Source: Alisma plantago-aquatica (Eukaryota > Streptophyta > Magnoliopsida > Alismatales > Alismataceae). Taken from it: a stretch of 64,000 nucleotides of DNA. The translations under genes and the position numbers were made by a program. Below are positions 21,368 to 35,314 of this stretch, one piece after another. The first letter of the stretch is position 1. Every line of letters begins with the position of its first letter. The DNA lies in assembly GCA_963693085.1 (NCBI GenBank), contig OY856409.1, forward strand, positions 1,531,792,472 to 1,531,856,471, given 5' to 3'. The notes beneath the pieces were generated by a model. The model saw only the letters and a program-made list of their open reading frames with translations, had not been told where the DNA came from and did not search any database.

Positions 21368-24300
21368 TGTAAAGAGGCGAGATCACCTCCTTGCTAAAAT
21401 ATGGTAAACAAAACACATTGGAAAGAAGCAGAATACAAATTTCTGACTAAATCAATTTCATAAAAGATTGTACAAAAATACATCAACAATCTCCCATTTA
21501 GGGTTACATCAACATACATAAACTAGGATCTAGATAGAGATAAGTCTAACTACCACAATCTCGTCTCCAAGAAACAACTCCATCAACTAAGTCTACGCAA
21601 AGCTAAGATCTTCAGGTCTTATCCATCAACTTGCTCATCACCCGGGTGATTGGGAAGACACCCAGCAAAAGGGAAAGGAAAAACAAGTATGTGTCACAAA
21701 ACTATTCTAGGATAACAAGATAAGAAAAATATGTAAAAATAGGCTAGCATTCATCATAAGATGAAGATAACAAGAGAATGAGCCTATATATCAGAGAAGC
21801 TTGTCGTTAACATATATAATAAAAAGGATTTGCATGTAAGTTAATTATGTCTACCTAACTAAGTAGGGTTGAGGCACCTATTGAACCTCTAACCTTAGGT
21901 GAGGGGAGAATAAGACATTCCCAGTCACCTACAATATTATGGAGAGAATAAGACATTCCCCAAGGCGATTATTTGCATATCCTCTGTGGGTGATTGTATA
22001 TAAGTATCGCTAATTTAAATTAAATAGAACGTAAATCTACATGCTAGAAAAAGTAGTTATGGCAAGAACAATTTATATTCCAATAAGCATCGTAGTGGGG
22101 TACCAAGACCCAAGTATAATGTTCCAAAACTTATTTACGAGGCAAGTATAGCAAAAGATTCAAGAGTATATGAAATAGGGTTTAATACAGCCTCATTATA
22201 GAAAATTAGGTTAAGGCACAAATATTCCCAACTTAAGGTGTAAATGCACATACCTTATTCTTTAGAGTCTTAGAAACCACTTTTCAGAACTTTTAAACAA
22301 GATCAGGGTCCCCATGTCATATTTTCAATTTCATATTCATGTATTACAATCATATTCATTTATTAAGGACTTAAAAATGCAAAGTTATCAACTTTTTACA
22401 CAAACCATTGATTTAGGCCTTGAAACCATTACCAGAGTCTTAGTTGGGGTTTCCTAATAAAAATGACATATAATATTATGTATTTTGAAGATAGACTTTT
22501 AGATGCATTTTTGGTGATTTTTAGTTAATTAAATCATCCTGAAAATACATACTCAAAAATTTCAAAACTAGGCATTGAAATTATTTTTATTAGATAGAGG
22601 GTATTTTTATGATTCTAAAACATATTTTACTTTTATTTTTTGACCAACGAATAAAAAGATACAAATTTTCTAAAACTGGTCAATGAGTAAATGCCACGTA
22701 GGCTTGGCTATTTGAAAAAACCAAGAGAAAGCGAGAGAGGGAGAGGGGCGGGACCCACTTCCTACCCAATCACCATGGGCCAAGTTGCGCTCACTTGGCA
22801 GCCCCAGTGGCACCAAGTCAGGGCTGGTCAAAACTAAACCAAAAGACCGGAAAGCCCTTAGCGCGATACAGAGAGAAAGAGAAGAAAATAGAGGGGCATA
22901 AAGGTAAAATGACATGGGGCTTTCTTTCCCAACCCAAGTAGATCCATGGTTGGTGACTAGCTGCTGCTACATGTGTGGGTTTTGGGTGAAAATTCTATAC
23001 TCGATGAAAATCTATGTATAAGTACTCCAAAGAAAGAGGGGAGAAGTCGAACCTAAAGAGACATTTTATTTGGTTGGAGATGAAGTGACGAGGGAGGAAG
23101 AGCCACCACAAGCTTAGTAGCTTCAGTCACTCGACGGGGGTTAAAAAAATGACAAAACTTAAAATTGGGAGTTGGGTTGAGTTATAAAGGATCCCAGGAA
23201 GTCAAAGGTAGGGGTATATATAGGTGAGGAGATGTATGCTAGGGTTTAGATCCCGACGTGAGAGAAAAGTTTCAACCAACATGGGGATTTTTCTAATATG
23301 AATTAAAATACAAAATCTTCTAGATAATCTTGTGTAGAATTTCAAGAGGAATCCATAGAAACAAAAATAAAATATCACAAAATAAAATATCAAAACTCTA
23401 TTTTCGGCTTTCCTTGTCCGAACAAAGGTAGGAGATGATTATGAGTCATCAGATCTATAGACCCAGATCCACCAAGGGACCCTAGTCGTCCGATCAGGCA
23501 GATAAAACCAGGAGTTGTGATGTTTAAACAAATCTAATTTTGACTAAAGAGATATATGCATTATTTCATGATTTTCACTCTCCTCTTTTGAGGGCTCAAA
23601 TAGTTTCCAAAATTAACCAAAATTTACATCATGACTAATTTTGATGTGTAGAATCTGAATATGAAATTATTTTTGCCTTTTGGGGACTTTTAATAGGCTA
23701 AATAATTCAAATCATATTTTCTCTTTCCTCACACATTAATGACTCTAGGATTATTCAAAATAATAAAACTTCACCTATAAGTCATATTAAGGGACTAGAA
23801 CACGATTTTGTCATTAATTTCACAAGTTGAGATTATTTTTTTATTTATTTAATATATAGAAGATTCTACACACTTTCTCTCTCCTATTATTACTCATTAT
23901 CCAAACATTATTCAAATTAGTTGCAAATTTGCCAAAAGGCTTATTTCTATGTTTAGATCACAAATTTGGAGTTAGTTTTCCAATTTATGGACATTAAATA
24001 TTTTATTTCACTTAATTGGCTTATTTCCTATTTTCATTCGATAAGGACATCAATATATTCATTTATCTTCCAAATTATCTTTTTGGATTTCTATTTAGGA
24101 TTTTTGGAACAATATATTCCTCATTATCTTCTTTTATCCAAAATATCCCATATTACCTCCAATTATTGCATTTATCATCTCCTTTATTTATACTCGGGAT
24201 TTATTTCCTTTTCAATATTCTAAAAAACACTAGAAAGTTCTAGGATGAAATACTTTATCCTTTTTATTACTTAAGTGGACATTTTACATATTAAGCCCAT

Positions 24301-24483
24301 TTCTAAGCTTTCACTGAGATATTTGTGCATAATCCCAAATATTGATAGAAAAGGTGAACAAATGTTCATTAGACCATCAAATTCTCCACAAATTAAACAA
24401 AAAGGCCAAAGAGGATAGAAATGAAAGGAAAAGATGGGAAAGAGAGACAAAAAGGTAAAATGTCCAAGATTCGGTATGTTACA
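21368..24483 (-). repeat. 3' LTR of the LARD-like element
   Basis: Partner of 26502-29679. A TATA-like box for minus-strand transcription lies at 23215-23222. Ends: TGTAAAG (left) and TGTTACA (right). Confidence 0.83.
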
Positions 24484-24545
24484 ACACTCCACCCTTTAAA
24501 GAGGATTTCGTCACCGAAATCACTAGCAATTAGGGAAGGGTGAGT
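24484..24545 (-). other. Polypurine tract and relic of pol C-terminus (LARD-like element)
   Basis: On the minus strand the sequence encodes HPSLIASDFGDEILFKG and runs into the purine-rich primer AAAGGGTGGAGTGT next to the LTR. The chromovirus at 62240-62311 ends YPSLFSLDFGDK followed by AAAGGGGGTTAGAT, so this is a fossil of the same gene end. It indicates descent from a Ty3/gypsy chromovirus. Confidence 0.75.
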
Positions 24546-26485
24546 GTGCAACCTCACATCACCAAACTTTAGGTTATTCCACCAACCAAAAACTTCCACC
24601 AACTACTCATCACTGGTCATGTTTTCAAAGATCACCTAGGGTTCCACTATTCAGATATTCTTTTTAGGAGATTTAACATTATTTACATTTTTGGTTCATT
24701 AACATTATATACATTATGATATCACATTATCACCATTATTTTAATTATGTTATGTCACATTCACTTTGTTACCAAGGTAGTTATATTTCATTATTACACA
24801 CAATTAGAGGTTACTCAAGTATCTCAATATATTTCATCATTAATAATTTGGATTTACACTTCATTATCCTCATATTACCAATATATTAATTATAACTAAT
24901 TATCTTGTATGCAATAGGACATTCTATTCAATTTGTTGTTAAGTCCATAATTAATCCAAATTATGTCACATTGACTACTTGTATGCATATTAAACATTAT
25001 CACATTGCCACAGTATCTTTATTGCTCACATTAATGTTATCATTAGTCATTTCTCATATTTATTCATTTATATTATTGATTTTTGCACAATTATGTGAAT
25101 CCAATCACTTCATACTCATATTGAAGCCATTACATGTATTTTAATGATCAAGGTGGGACATATGTCATATTAATGAATTGGTTCACATGAGCTGATTAAT
25201 TACATGTGTATTGGGTAACAAGGTAACATGCATTGCATATAGATGATTTGATAAATAAGTGAACAGATGATTATATATATGTCATTTATGTGTACCAAAG
25301 TATGTTAACTAATTATGGCACTTAATATCATTAATGTATCATGAAAGGCATTAAGGATGTATTTATTAAGGTTAGGTTATCACAACTTAGGGTTTAGATC
25401 AACATGACCATTATTTTCACTTATCCATCCTTAACATGCATTAAGTTAAATACTAGGTTACTCATCATATCATTAGGGTTTATAGGTTCATGACTTGATC
25501 AACATCTTACATATTGACAATTAGCATTGATATTCATGTCATGTGCTTTGTGTCTCCATTAGGGTTTATACATATGAATTATTCCTTAAATGACCATTGT
25601 ATGTTCATTAATATATAAACAAACATGGTAGGTTTACAACTATAACTTGCTTGGTCAAGACCAAGGATTCAAGCATACTAACCTCCTATGTATGGAGCTA
25701 GGGTCTTTAAAGATAGATTAGATATACTTCGAGATGTTATAGGGTTCCATCCCCCTAAATAGGATTTCATCCTCAAAATCTAACCATCCAACATCATCAA
25801 ACCAACTATACTCCACCCCTTAAAGGGTTCGACCTATCAAGTCAAACTACACTAGGGTTAAAGATAAGTCTACTACACCAAGTACAAGATCCATCACACT
25901 TCCACTGCGCACTCTGATATCTTCCCAAACACCCAAACTCTAAGGTCTAGGTTCTAGGGATAAACTTATCTAAGCATGTGGTCCTAAGGGACGTAAGGAA
26001 ACTATCTTGGTATCCATCCTCAAAAAAATCATCAGACACATGAAACTTAGAGTTACCAAAGATATACAACATAGAAGTCTAAGGTTACTATTGCCTAAAA
26101 GCAAACTATTTTGGACAATTCGTATTAGCTCAGGCCAGGCCGGTATCATATGGATATGGGAGTCCTCGTAAACCAAGCTAGTGGTGCGGAGAAAAATATT
26201 GCCAGCCCCTGAAACCTGATCCTTTCTAGACACCTTTGCTTCAACTTCATGGCCTAATAGTTGCCTAAAGGCAAACCTAAACAACATCAAATTATACATA
26301 TTTTAATTATTATTATATTAGAGTTTTATTCATCAAGACTCTAAAGTGAAACTATAGGGTCTGAAATCAACCTATTATCAACATAGATCAAATCTAGGGC
26401 AAACTGGAAACTTAAGGGAAAGTATGCAAATCTAGGGTTCTAACTAGGGAGACAAAATCGAAATAGCCAGATTCCAACTACCATG

Positions 26486-26498
26486 GGCTCTGATACCA
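26486..26498 (-). other. Primer-binding site of the LARD-like element
   Basis: The minus strand reads TGGTATCAGAGCC, complementary to the 3' end of initiator Met-tRNA, three bases inside the LTR. This sets the element's orientation. Confidence 0.9.
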
Positions 26499-26501
26499 TG
26501 T

Positions 26502-29500
26502 TGTAAAGAAGCAAGATAACCTCTTTACTAAAACATGGTAAACAAAACACATTGGAAAGCAGTGGAATAAAAATTTATGACTAAATCAATTTCATAAAAG
26601 ATTGTACAAAAATACATCAACAGTCTCCCTTTTAGGGTTACATCAACATACATAAACTAGGATCTAGATAGAGGCAAGTCTAACTACCACAGTCTTGTCT
26701 CTAAGCAACAACTCCATCAACTAAGTCCACACCAAAGCTAAGATCTTCAGGTCTTATCCATCAACTTGCTCATCACCTGGGTGGTTGGGAAGGCACCCAA
26801 CAAAAGGGAAAGGAAAAACAAGTATGTGTCACAAAACTATTCTAGGATAACAAGATAAGCAAAATATGTAAAAACAGGCTAGCGTTCATCATAAGATGAA
26901 GATAATAAGAGAATGAAGCTATATATCAAAGAAGCTTGCCATTAACATATATAATAAAAAGGATTTGCATGTAAGATAATTATGTCTGCCTAACTAAGTA
27001 GGGTTGAGGCACCTATTGGACCTCTAACCTTAGGGGAGGGGAGAATAAGACATTCCCAATCACCTACAATATTATGGGGAGAATAAGACATTCCCCATGG
27101 CGATTATTTACATGCCATATGTGGGTGGTTGTACATAAGTATCGCTACTTTAAATTAAATAGAACACAAATCTACATGCTAGAAAAAGTAGTTATGGCAA
27201 GAAAAATTTATATTCCAATAAGCATGGTAGTGGGGTACCAAGACCCAAGAATAATGTTCCAAAACTAATTTACGAGGCAAGTATAGCAAAATATTCAAGA
27301 GTATATGAAATAGGGTTTAATAAAGCTTCATTATAGAAAATTAGGTTAAGGCATTCCCAACTAAGGTGTAAATGCACATACCTTATTCTTTAGAGTCCTA
27401 GAAACCACTTTTCACAACTTTTAAACAATATCAGGGTCCACATGTCCCATTTTCAATTTCATATTCATGTATTAGAATCATATTCATTCATTAAGGACTT
27501 AAAACTGCAAAGTTACCAACGGTTTACACAAACCATTGATTTAGGTCCTAAAACCATCACCAAAGTCTTAGTTAGCATTTTCTAATAAAAATGACATATA
27601 ATATTACGTATTTCGAAGATATGGACTTTTAGATGCATTTTTGGTGATTTTTAGTTAATTAAACCATCCTAAAAAATACATACTTGAAAAACTCAAAACT
27701 AGGCATGTAAATTATTTTTATTAGATAGAGGGTATTTTTACGATTCCAAAACATATTTTACTTTTATTTACCAACGAATAAAAAGATAAAAAAATTCAAA
27801 AACTAGCCAATGAGAAAATGCCATGTAGGCTTGGCCATTTGAAAAGCCAAGAGAAAGAGAGAGAGGAAGAGGGGCGGGACCCACTTCCTGCCCAATCACC
27901 ATGAGCCAAGTCGCACTCACTTGGCAGCCTCAGTGGCGCCAAGTTAGGGCCGGTCAAAATTAAAACAAAAGACAGGAAATCCCTTAGCACGATATAGAGA
28001 GAAAGAGAAGAAAATAGAGGGGCATAAAGGTAAAATGACATGGGGCTTTCTTCTCCAACCCAAGCCGAACCATGGTTGGTGAGTAGCGGCAGCTACATGT
28101 GTGGGTTTTGGGCAAAAATGCTATACTCGATGAAAATCTACGTATAAGTACTCCAAAGAAAGACGGGAGGAAGTTGAACCTAAAGAGACCTTTTATTTGA
28201 CTAGAGATGGAGAGATGAGAGAGGAAGAGCCACCGCAAGCTCAAAAGCTTTGGCCACTCGATGGGGATCAAAATGATGACAAAAGTTGAAATTGGGAGTT
28301 TGGTTGAGTTACAAAGGATCCCAGGATGTCAAAGATAGTGGTATATATAGGTGGGGAGATGTGTGCTAGAGTTGAGAGAAAAGTTTCAGCCAACACGGGG
28401 AATTCTCTAATATGCACCAAAATACAAAAACTTCTGGATAATCTTGTGCATAATTTCAAAAGGAATTCATAGCAACAAAAATCACTCAATTTGGTTAAGT
28501 GTAGAGAGGGATATCATAAAATGAAAAATCAAAACTCTATTTTTGGCTTTCCTTGTCTGAACCAAGGTAGGAGATGACTGTGAGTCATTAGACCTATGGA
28601 CCTGAATCCACAGAGGGACCCCAGTCGTCTGATCGGGCAGATAAAGCCAAGAGTTGTGACATTTAAATCATTATCCAAATCTAATTTTGACTAAAATGAT
28701 ATATGTATTATTTAATGATTTTCTCTCTCTTTTTTTGAGGGCTCAAACTGTTTTCAAAGTTAACCAAAATTTACACCATGATTGAGGATCTGAATATGAA
28801 ATTATTTTTGCCTTTTGGGGACTTTAATAGGTTAAATAATTCAAATCATAATTCTCTTTCCTCACACATTAATGACTCTAGGATTCTTCAAAAATAATAA
28901 AACTTCACCTATAAGTCATATTAAGAGACTAGAACATGATATTGTCATTAATTTCACAAGTTGAGATTATTATTTTTATTTATATAATATATAGAAGATT
29001 CTGCAGACTTTCTCTCTCCTATTATTACTCATTATCCAAACATTATCCAAATTAGTTACAAATTTGCCAAAAGGCTTATTTCTATGTTTAGATCACGAAT
29101 TTGGAGTTAACTTTCCAATTTGTGGACATTAAATATTTTATTTCAACTAATTGACTTATTTCCTATTTGCTTTTGATAAAGACATCAATATATGCATTTA
29201 TCTTCCAAATTAGGTGATACTTAGCCCTTAAGTTTCTTTTAGGTCAAAAAAAAGAGATTGTGACCCAAATTATCTACGTGGGTTTCTATTTAGGATTTTT
29301 GAAACAATATATTCCTCATTATCTTCTTTTATCCAAAATATCTCATAGTACCTCCAATTATTGCAATGTATCATCTCCTTTATTTATACTCAGGATTTAT
29401 TTCCTTTTTCATATTCTAAAAAGCACTAGAAAGTTCTAGGATGAAATACTTTATCCTTTTTATTACTTAAGTGGACATTTTACATATTAAGCCCATTTCT

Positions 29501-29679
29501 AAGCTTTCACTGAGGTATTTGTGTATAAACCCAAATATTAATAAAAAAGGTGAACAAATGTTCATTAGACCATCATATTCTCCACAAATTAAACAAAAAT
29601 GCCAAAGAGGATAGAAATGAAAGGTAAAAATGGGAAAGAGGGCCAAAAAGGCAAAATGTCTAAGATTTGGTATATGACA
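26502..29679 (-). repeat. 5' LTR of the LARD-like element
   Basis: It matches 21368-24483 throughout with moderate divergence and several small indels, such as an extra insert near 29213-29270. A minus-strand TATA-like box lies at 28342-28349, conserved in the partner. An open frame at 27796-28041 has a counterpart at 22670-22915, but their C-terminal halves differ by frame, so I do not call a protein. Confidence 0.83.
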
Positions 29680-32022
29680 TCTATTACACACAAGAAAACT
29701 AGTCATATACTTAGATCAAGCCCATGTACTTGAGTTTAGAGATTCCTTATACATCCAAGGTCATCTTCCACTCTGGTCATCACCTGATTAATAACAATTA
29801 ATCATCATCAATAATTGTTCATCATATTATAGATATTTTAGGTCCAAATTAGGGTTTAGTCAAATATAGGTTCAACTAACTTGGAACATGTGTATGATAT
29901 TTTCCAAATGATCAAGAGGTCATAATTTATCTATAATTCACTTCCCCTATTTTTTTATGCTTTCACTATTTTCTAAAATTAAAAAGAGACTAAAAGCATT
30001 AATTTACTCATTAATGAGTAAATACCTAACATCTTGGTATTATAATAAGATCTAAGTCCACATATGGCTTCTAAGTGATTCTGGGATTCAAATGTAATTT
30101 TTTGAAATTTATTTCAACCGAATACCATTTATTACATTTAATGAACCCTAAAAGAAGCATCATCTAATAATTTAAAAACCATGAATCATACTGCTTTAAA
30201 GGTTTGATCTACTTGGCTTATTATAAACTAGGCATTTTTTCGAGTCTAGGGATATTTGGGGGGGATTTATTGGCTAAGGGATCCATTTTTAGTTGTATTT
30301 CAAAGATCTACATATAATCTGAGACATTTAACTTTGAAAAAATTACACACCATTGAATCAAGACCTAAGGGCCGGTCAAATTGCACCATGTAACCTCCAA
30401 TCAGGGTCACAGCTCTTAGTTCAGTAAGGGTTTCTCTCTTATGGGCCCGCTCAGGGGTTGGTTTGACCGGATCGGGGCCACCTACCCAGTGTCTCTCTCT
30501 TTGTGATCCCGAGAAGCGTCCTTGCTCCTCTACAATGAATGCCGCCACGGAAGAACCTCAGTGAGAAGAGAATGGCAGCTGGGTAAGGATCGAGAGAAGT
30601 AATCCTCACCTTCACTGTGAAGAGGCCCTTGGTCACCCGTCGAGGTGGTCATGACCTAGGATCCAAGGGCGATAAGCTTGCTGACCCCCATCATCTCTGC
30701 CATCATGTGGGAGGTCTTCAGTGAGCTATATCTTCTCAACCCGACCTCTTGGTCCTCAAATGATGGTGGAAAAGAAACCCTTGGTACGGGAGCACATCGA
30801 CGACCACCGTTGATGCTTGGAGAGGGGACGGGCCTCCTGCTTGGGCTGTGGTGGAGGAGGGATCTATGGATTTTGGTGTTTCCCATGTAGATCTTCTCCT
30901 CCCTTCCTATTTCTTCACGATTTCCATGGCATCGTAAAACTTTCTTGTGCCCTACAGTAATGGTAGACGCATTGATGGCTTGCCAGATTCCACCCTCACT
31001 AATGACAAAATGGAACAGGGTGGCCGTGGCAGAGCTCGTTGGCTAAGGAAAATTAATCCATCGTCCATTGGGTGGTTATGAAGGCTTATAGACATGGTGA
31101 TGTCTCTCACAACTGAACATGGTCTCTTTCCTCCCTTGTATAGTTGTGCGTCTGCTCGACTCCCATTGTAGAACAAATGGAGATTCTACGAGAGGGGTAA
31201 GATGGATCTCTCTAAATATGCTAGCTCATGCTCCAACCCATGGGTTGTTATGATGATGGGAATCAGGTGGTGCAGACTTCTTGGTTAGAAGCTCACACCA
31301 ATCCTTAGTTTGTGCTCTAGACGATGCGGGTCATTCCCAGTCTGGTCATATCCCTATGATCCACAATTGGTGGAGGTTAGAGATGACCGATTCCCTGGAT
31401 CAGTGGCTCCCATCGAGTAAAAGACTATTTGACATTAATATGTCATATACCTAAGTATTAGACGCCTAAAGGGCCAAAGTCAGCTTAAAATTATATTATC
31501 AATGTACCCAATTTCAAATAGTTGCATCGCTTTGTAGAAATCTCCAAACATTCTGAAATTTTTGGCATAGGTTTGCAAAATTCCAAGGTAGATTCTATCG
31601 AAGTTTGAGGCTCAAAATCTATTATTTATCCATGTGAATGAGGTCTTCGAACAACCTCATAAATAGGTATATTAACCTTGAATTCAATTCAAATAATTAT
31701 AATATCTTGATCCTACAAGTCCAAAAACACTTGTTATGATATTAATACCTCAAAGTTCACTAATATATCGCTTGAGTCCATTGGTACTATTAAACGGGTC
31801 CCATGGACTCATATGTACCCAAATCAATTAATCAAACCTATTGAACATACTTGAACTCAATTAATGTTCTAATCATCAATTGCATACATAGTTACACCTT
31901 TTGAGTGGAAATATACAATAATTGAATAACCAATTCCTCCACTTGGTATCATCATCTACATGACACTCATGGCCTTGAAATACTATATTGGGTATCATAA
32001 TCATAAAATTGGGTTCATCACA

Positions 32023-35000
32023 ATATGGGTAACTAAATTATGTGTGTCAATGCAAAATATCAGAATTTTTGGATGTGTGATGGATCTGTTGGTTGGTTGA
32101 ATTTCCTCAAGCAACTCAGTTGACCAGGCATTATGGCTGCAGTATAGTAGTGCAGTGTTTGATTTTTAGTTATTTATTGGTAGCTCATAATGATCTAAAA
32201 AATTTATTGGAGCTTTAAATATGACATGGTAATTTTTCATAGTTCTGGAGGGATCTTTAATTGTAAACAATTTACAGTAACATTTTTATAACAAAACATT
32301 CTGCTGAAATGAAAGAAAGTACAGGTACGGTCAATTTAGAACTGACCCAAGCACCTTCGTTGCTCTATATGATTAACCTAACATAGTAGGAGACCCCATA
32401 TTTTGTGATTCATTCCAGATAAACAAAATCCTAAAGAGTGAGGGAGACTTAGGGTTTGATGGAGAAAGTGGCAACAATGGCTATCTAGGGTTACCTTTTC
32501 CTAGAGTTGATGAAGTCATGTAAGTTTGTCATTTATAGATAGCCTTTCTTGGTGATTCTTATCTTACATGTCAAGATTCCATACCTCCTATGATTTGATT
32601 TAAAATGATGTCAAATCTCCATCTTTTCTCACTCTTTCTCCATAATTCTCTATTTTCAGGGTTTTTGGGTTGTAAGGAAGATGAAAGTGATGAATTGTTA
32701 GGAGTTTGATATGGATTTTAGATATTGGGCTACATTTTAAGGTGTTTTCACACCCTAGGTGAGTGGATACTTCCTTTATATAGTAGATTGTATGAAATTA
32801 GATCAAATCCACAATAATCTTCAATTCCTTTGTATGTGACTACAAACTCTAAATCTGCCTTTCAATTTAAGCTTATGAAAGATGATCTAGAAATGGATTA
32901 TTTTTCTATTGTGATGAGTTTCAGATGACAAAAGCATATCACTAAAGGATACAAATCATCTAAAATAGAATTCCTTATTTTATTACGTAAGTTATAAGAA
33001 TATACCAAAATATAGGGTTTTAGCTGTGTCTGAAATTGTTGTATAACTGAATGAAGAGCTTGCCTATTTAAATTTCCATATTATAAGTGATTGTTCTATA
33101 TGAATGTTTAGTACAAATATGTCAGATAATATCTTGGAATTCATATGATGTTGTCAATGCTTACTTTAAATCTTAGTATACATGCAAATAGATACTCGAA
33201 ATCCACACATTCTATCTGGATTCAAATCCAAAAACTTAAAAATATCTGACATCCGTAGAATTTGGATATCAAATTTTGGATCACATATTGTTGTATCCGC
33301 TCCCAAAAAAATTGAATTCGACAAATACATACATATCATATATATTATTTATATATGGAAATATGAAAATCTAGACACTTTATCATATATTTGTAATGTA
33401 ATATAAATATTTGATGTATATAATATAGTTATTAACATTAAGTATATGATTTTAGCTTTGGATCGGATGTTTATCTAATTTTTGATATTATACATTCAGA
33501 TCAGATTTAGATGTCACATATGATATCCTCTTAATATTGGACCAACCTTTTTTTTCAGATTCAAATATCAGATATAGTAGTATCCACTCTCTATTTGATC
33601 CATTTATAGGTTTAAATAGCAATAAAGAGCGTGAAGCCCTATATGACGGGAAAGTTGGAAGTTTGTGAATAGACATTACAAAATCCATCAGAAGTGATTC
33701 TTTTAAATGTTTATAGATTTATTTATTCAAGTTTATTTTTGATGCATGATATTCTGGTGAGTGGCGTGAAAATCCTACTTCAGTTCATGCCTAGGGTTTC
33801 ATGTATAAGTTTTGTTCTATGTGAACTGTTGAAAACAATATTTTATCAGTGGAAGTTTATGAGGGATTAAATCCTTATGCAATTAATGTGATATACGAAT
33901 GAGGAAAATGAATCCCTAAGCATAAGGTTTTCATTGAATCAAGTGTTTTCAATTCTATGCTTGTCAGTATGATAAGTGGTGTTGCTCTGTTGCTCAATTT
34001 ACGATACAAATTGCTGATAACTTATGAAAAGGAATGGTTATAAGGTTAAATTAAGAAATTTTGATCTGATTATTGAACTATGAATTTAAAGAGTGAAATA
34101 GACATTTGGATTCCCTAAATACTATAGAATCCTCACAGGAGGTATGTGATGTGGTGAGTTAATGTGCTTCCCGAATGAAGGTATTTTTTCTAGATTGTGG
34201 TAAGATGGAGTGTACCCATAGGGTGTGAGGGTCTAGGCCGGTGAGGAAAGACTCCTTATAGTTGTGTGGTACCCAACACCAATTGAGGATGTTGGTGGTA
34301 CATGTGTTACAAGTTGTGTTGATCAGCGGACACCTTTGTAGTCCACTGATGCACAATGAGACAGGGTGTTTTGACTCTCCACATGAGTACCCATGTTTAG
34401 AGAAGGAGTCTAGATATCCGACCGATCCCATTAGCCATCGAGGGCCAGATGTGGTAATGCCATCTGTAAACATGGTATTCAGATTAAAGACTTAGGAACC
34501 CGAGCATGCTTCTAAATTCTATGTAGTGAGATCGGAGCTTAATATGATGCTTTCACACATCATGGTACACTTCATGTGGGTTCATGGCATAATAGGATGG
34601 ATGAGATTAATCATGTGTGTGCAATTATTCATTTGTTCTTTGTATGTTTCTGAATGACACGCTCTTCTTTGAAACTCATAAATTATGTTCAAATATTGAT
34701 TTACTGCTAGAAGTTATCAAGAGAAATCCTACCAATTATATGTTTGTGAATGATTAGTTCCTTTATAGCTTATTATTGTTCTATTTTGAATTTAGATCCT
34801 TGATAATATATTTTTTGACTAAACTATCTTAAACTATTCACTGAGCGAGTAGGATCACCCTACTCACATTCTTGTAGGAAAACCATGTGGATTTGAAGAA
34901 TGTCAATGCCAAAGTAGATCTACCATGAAATCTTAGTATCTGATTAGATAACTTTAGTTAGTCCCTGCCACTCTAGGTCCTTGTATGGAAGTGAGGGAGT

Positions 35001-35299
35001 TGTAAATGATGATGTGTAACTTTGTTTTCTTAACAATATAGAATGTATTCAATTATCATGTCATATGTACATGGAAGTGTGATAAGTAGAATGAATGTTT
35101 AGATTTGTGTCTTTATTGTTGAAATAAGATTAGAGGAACCAATGTTTAAATGTCCTATGTAATGCTAGTCTATATGATTGAATATGATAAAATAAGGTGT
35201 TTTATATAAAAAAGTTAAGAGTGGACTTTGTATTAAGTTATATCCTCAACTTATGCCCTAATCTCATGATTAGAGGCTATCATGGGATATGGGTGTAAT
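32023..35299 (+). mobile_element. Element X, 5' LTR, second part
   Basis: After the ATATG duplication the sequence continues X's LTR. 32036-32490 matches 38879-39345, and 32490-32770 matches 49283-49564. The remainder (32770-35299) has no partner in the window because the 3' LTR is cut by the chromovirus. The full LTR is therefore about 3.6 kb. A short palindrome GTAGGATCACCCTAC lies at about 34848. No ORF is credible. Confidence 0.75.
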
Positions 35300-35303
35300 A
35301 GCT

Positions 35304-35314
35304 TCGTATTAGAG
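35304..35314 (+). other. Degenerate primer-binding site of element X
   Basis: CGTATTAGAGC followed by TTAGGG resembles the TGGTATCAGAGCTTTAGG of the chromovirus at 53810. The spacing to the presumed LTR end is similar. It marks the boundary between X's 5' LTR and interior. Confidence 0.6.

Larger units (their letters stand above)
24484..26501 (-). mobile_element. Interior of the LARD-like element (non-coding)
   Basis: About 2.0 kb, AT-rich. The only sizeable frame (25970-26299, minus, 109 codons) lies just after the primer site where gag would start, but it resembles nothing I know. No CCHC, protease, RT or integrase motif is visible. The end next to the left LTR keeps a relic of a chromovirus pol C-terminus. 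Confidence 0.75.
21368..29679 (-). mobile_element. LARD-like non-autonomous LTR retrotransposon
   Basis: Two long direct repeats (21368-24483 and 26502-29679, about 3.1 kb each) with TGTAA/TTACA-type ends enclose about 2.0 kb. Orientation comes from an initiator-Met tRNA primer site on the minus strand next to the right repeat and a polypurine tract next to the left one. CTATT occurs at 21363-21367 and 29681-29685, a probable 5-bp target duplication one base off the right end. The interior encodes no gag, RT or integrase. Long LTRs with a coding-free interior fit the LARD class, which depends on proteins from other elements. Confidence 0.82.
20637..32022. mobile_element. Inserted LTR, probably solo, itself split by another element
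   Basis: It starts TGTAACATCCCC, ends TTCATCACA and is flanked by ATATG at 20632-20636 and 32023-32027. The uninterrupted copy of X's LTR at 38870 shows the empty site, which confirms the insertion. Removing the nested element (21368-29679) leaves about 3.07 kb with TG/CA ends, no internal primer-binding site, no repeat of its own ends and no coding domain. A solo LTR left by recombination is the simplest reading. Part 29690-32022 includes a GC-richer zone (30360-31180) with chance ORFs. Strand is unsettled. Confidence 0.7.

Noticed and set aside
25970..26299. 109-codon minus-strand ORF just inside the LARD primer site as a possible gag
   Set aside because: No CCHC knuckle or gag-like motif. 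The location is suggestive but insufficient.
22670..28041. Minus-strand ORFs beginning MSFYLYAPLFSSLSL in both LARD LTRs (22670-22915 and 27796-28041)
   Set aside because: They recur because they lie in the direct repeats. The C-terminal halves diverge by frameshift and no domain is recognised.
30300..31176. GC-richer patch with ORFs on both strands as a possible host gene
   Set aside because: It lies inside the probable solo LTR, has no consistent frame or splice pattern and no recognised domain.
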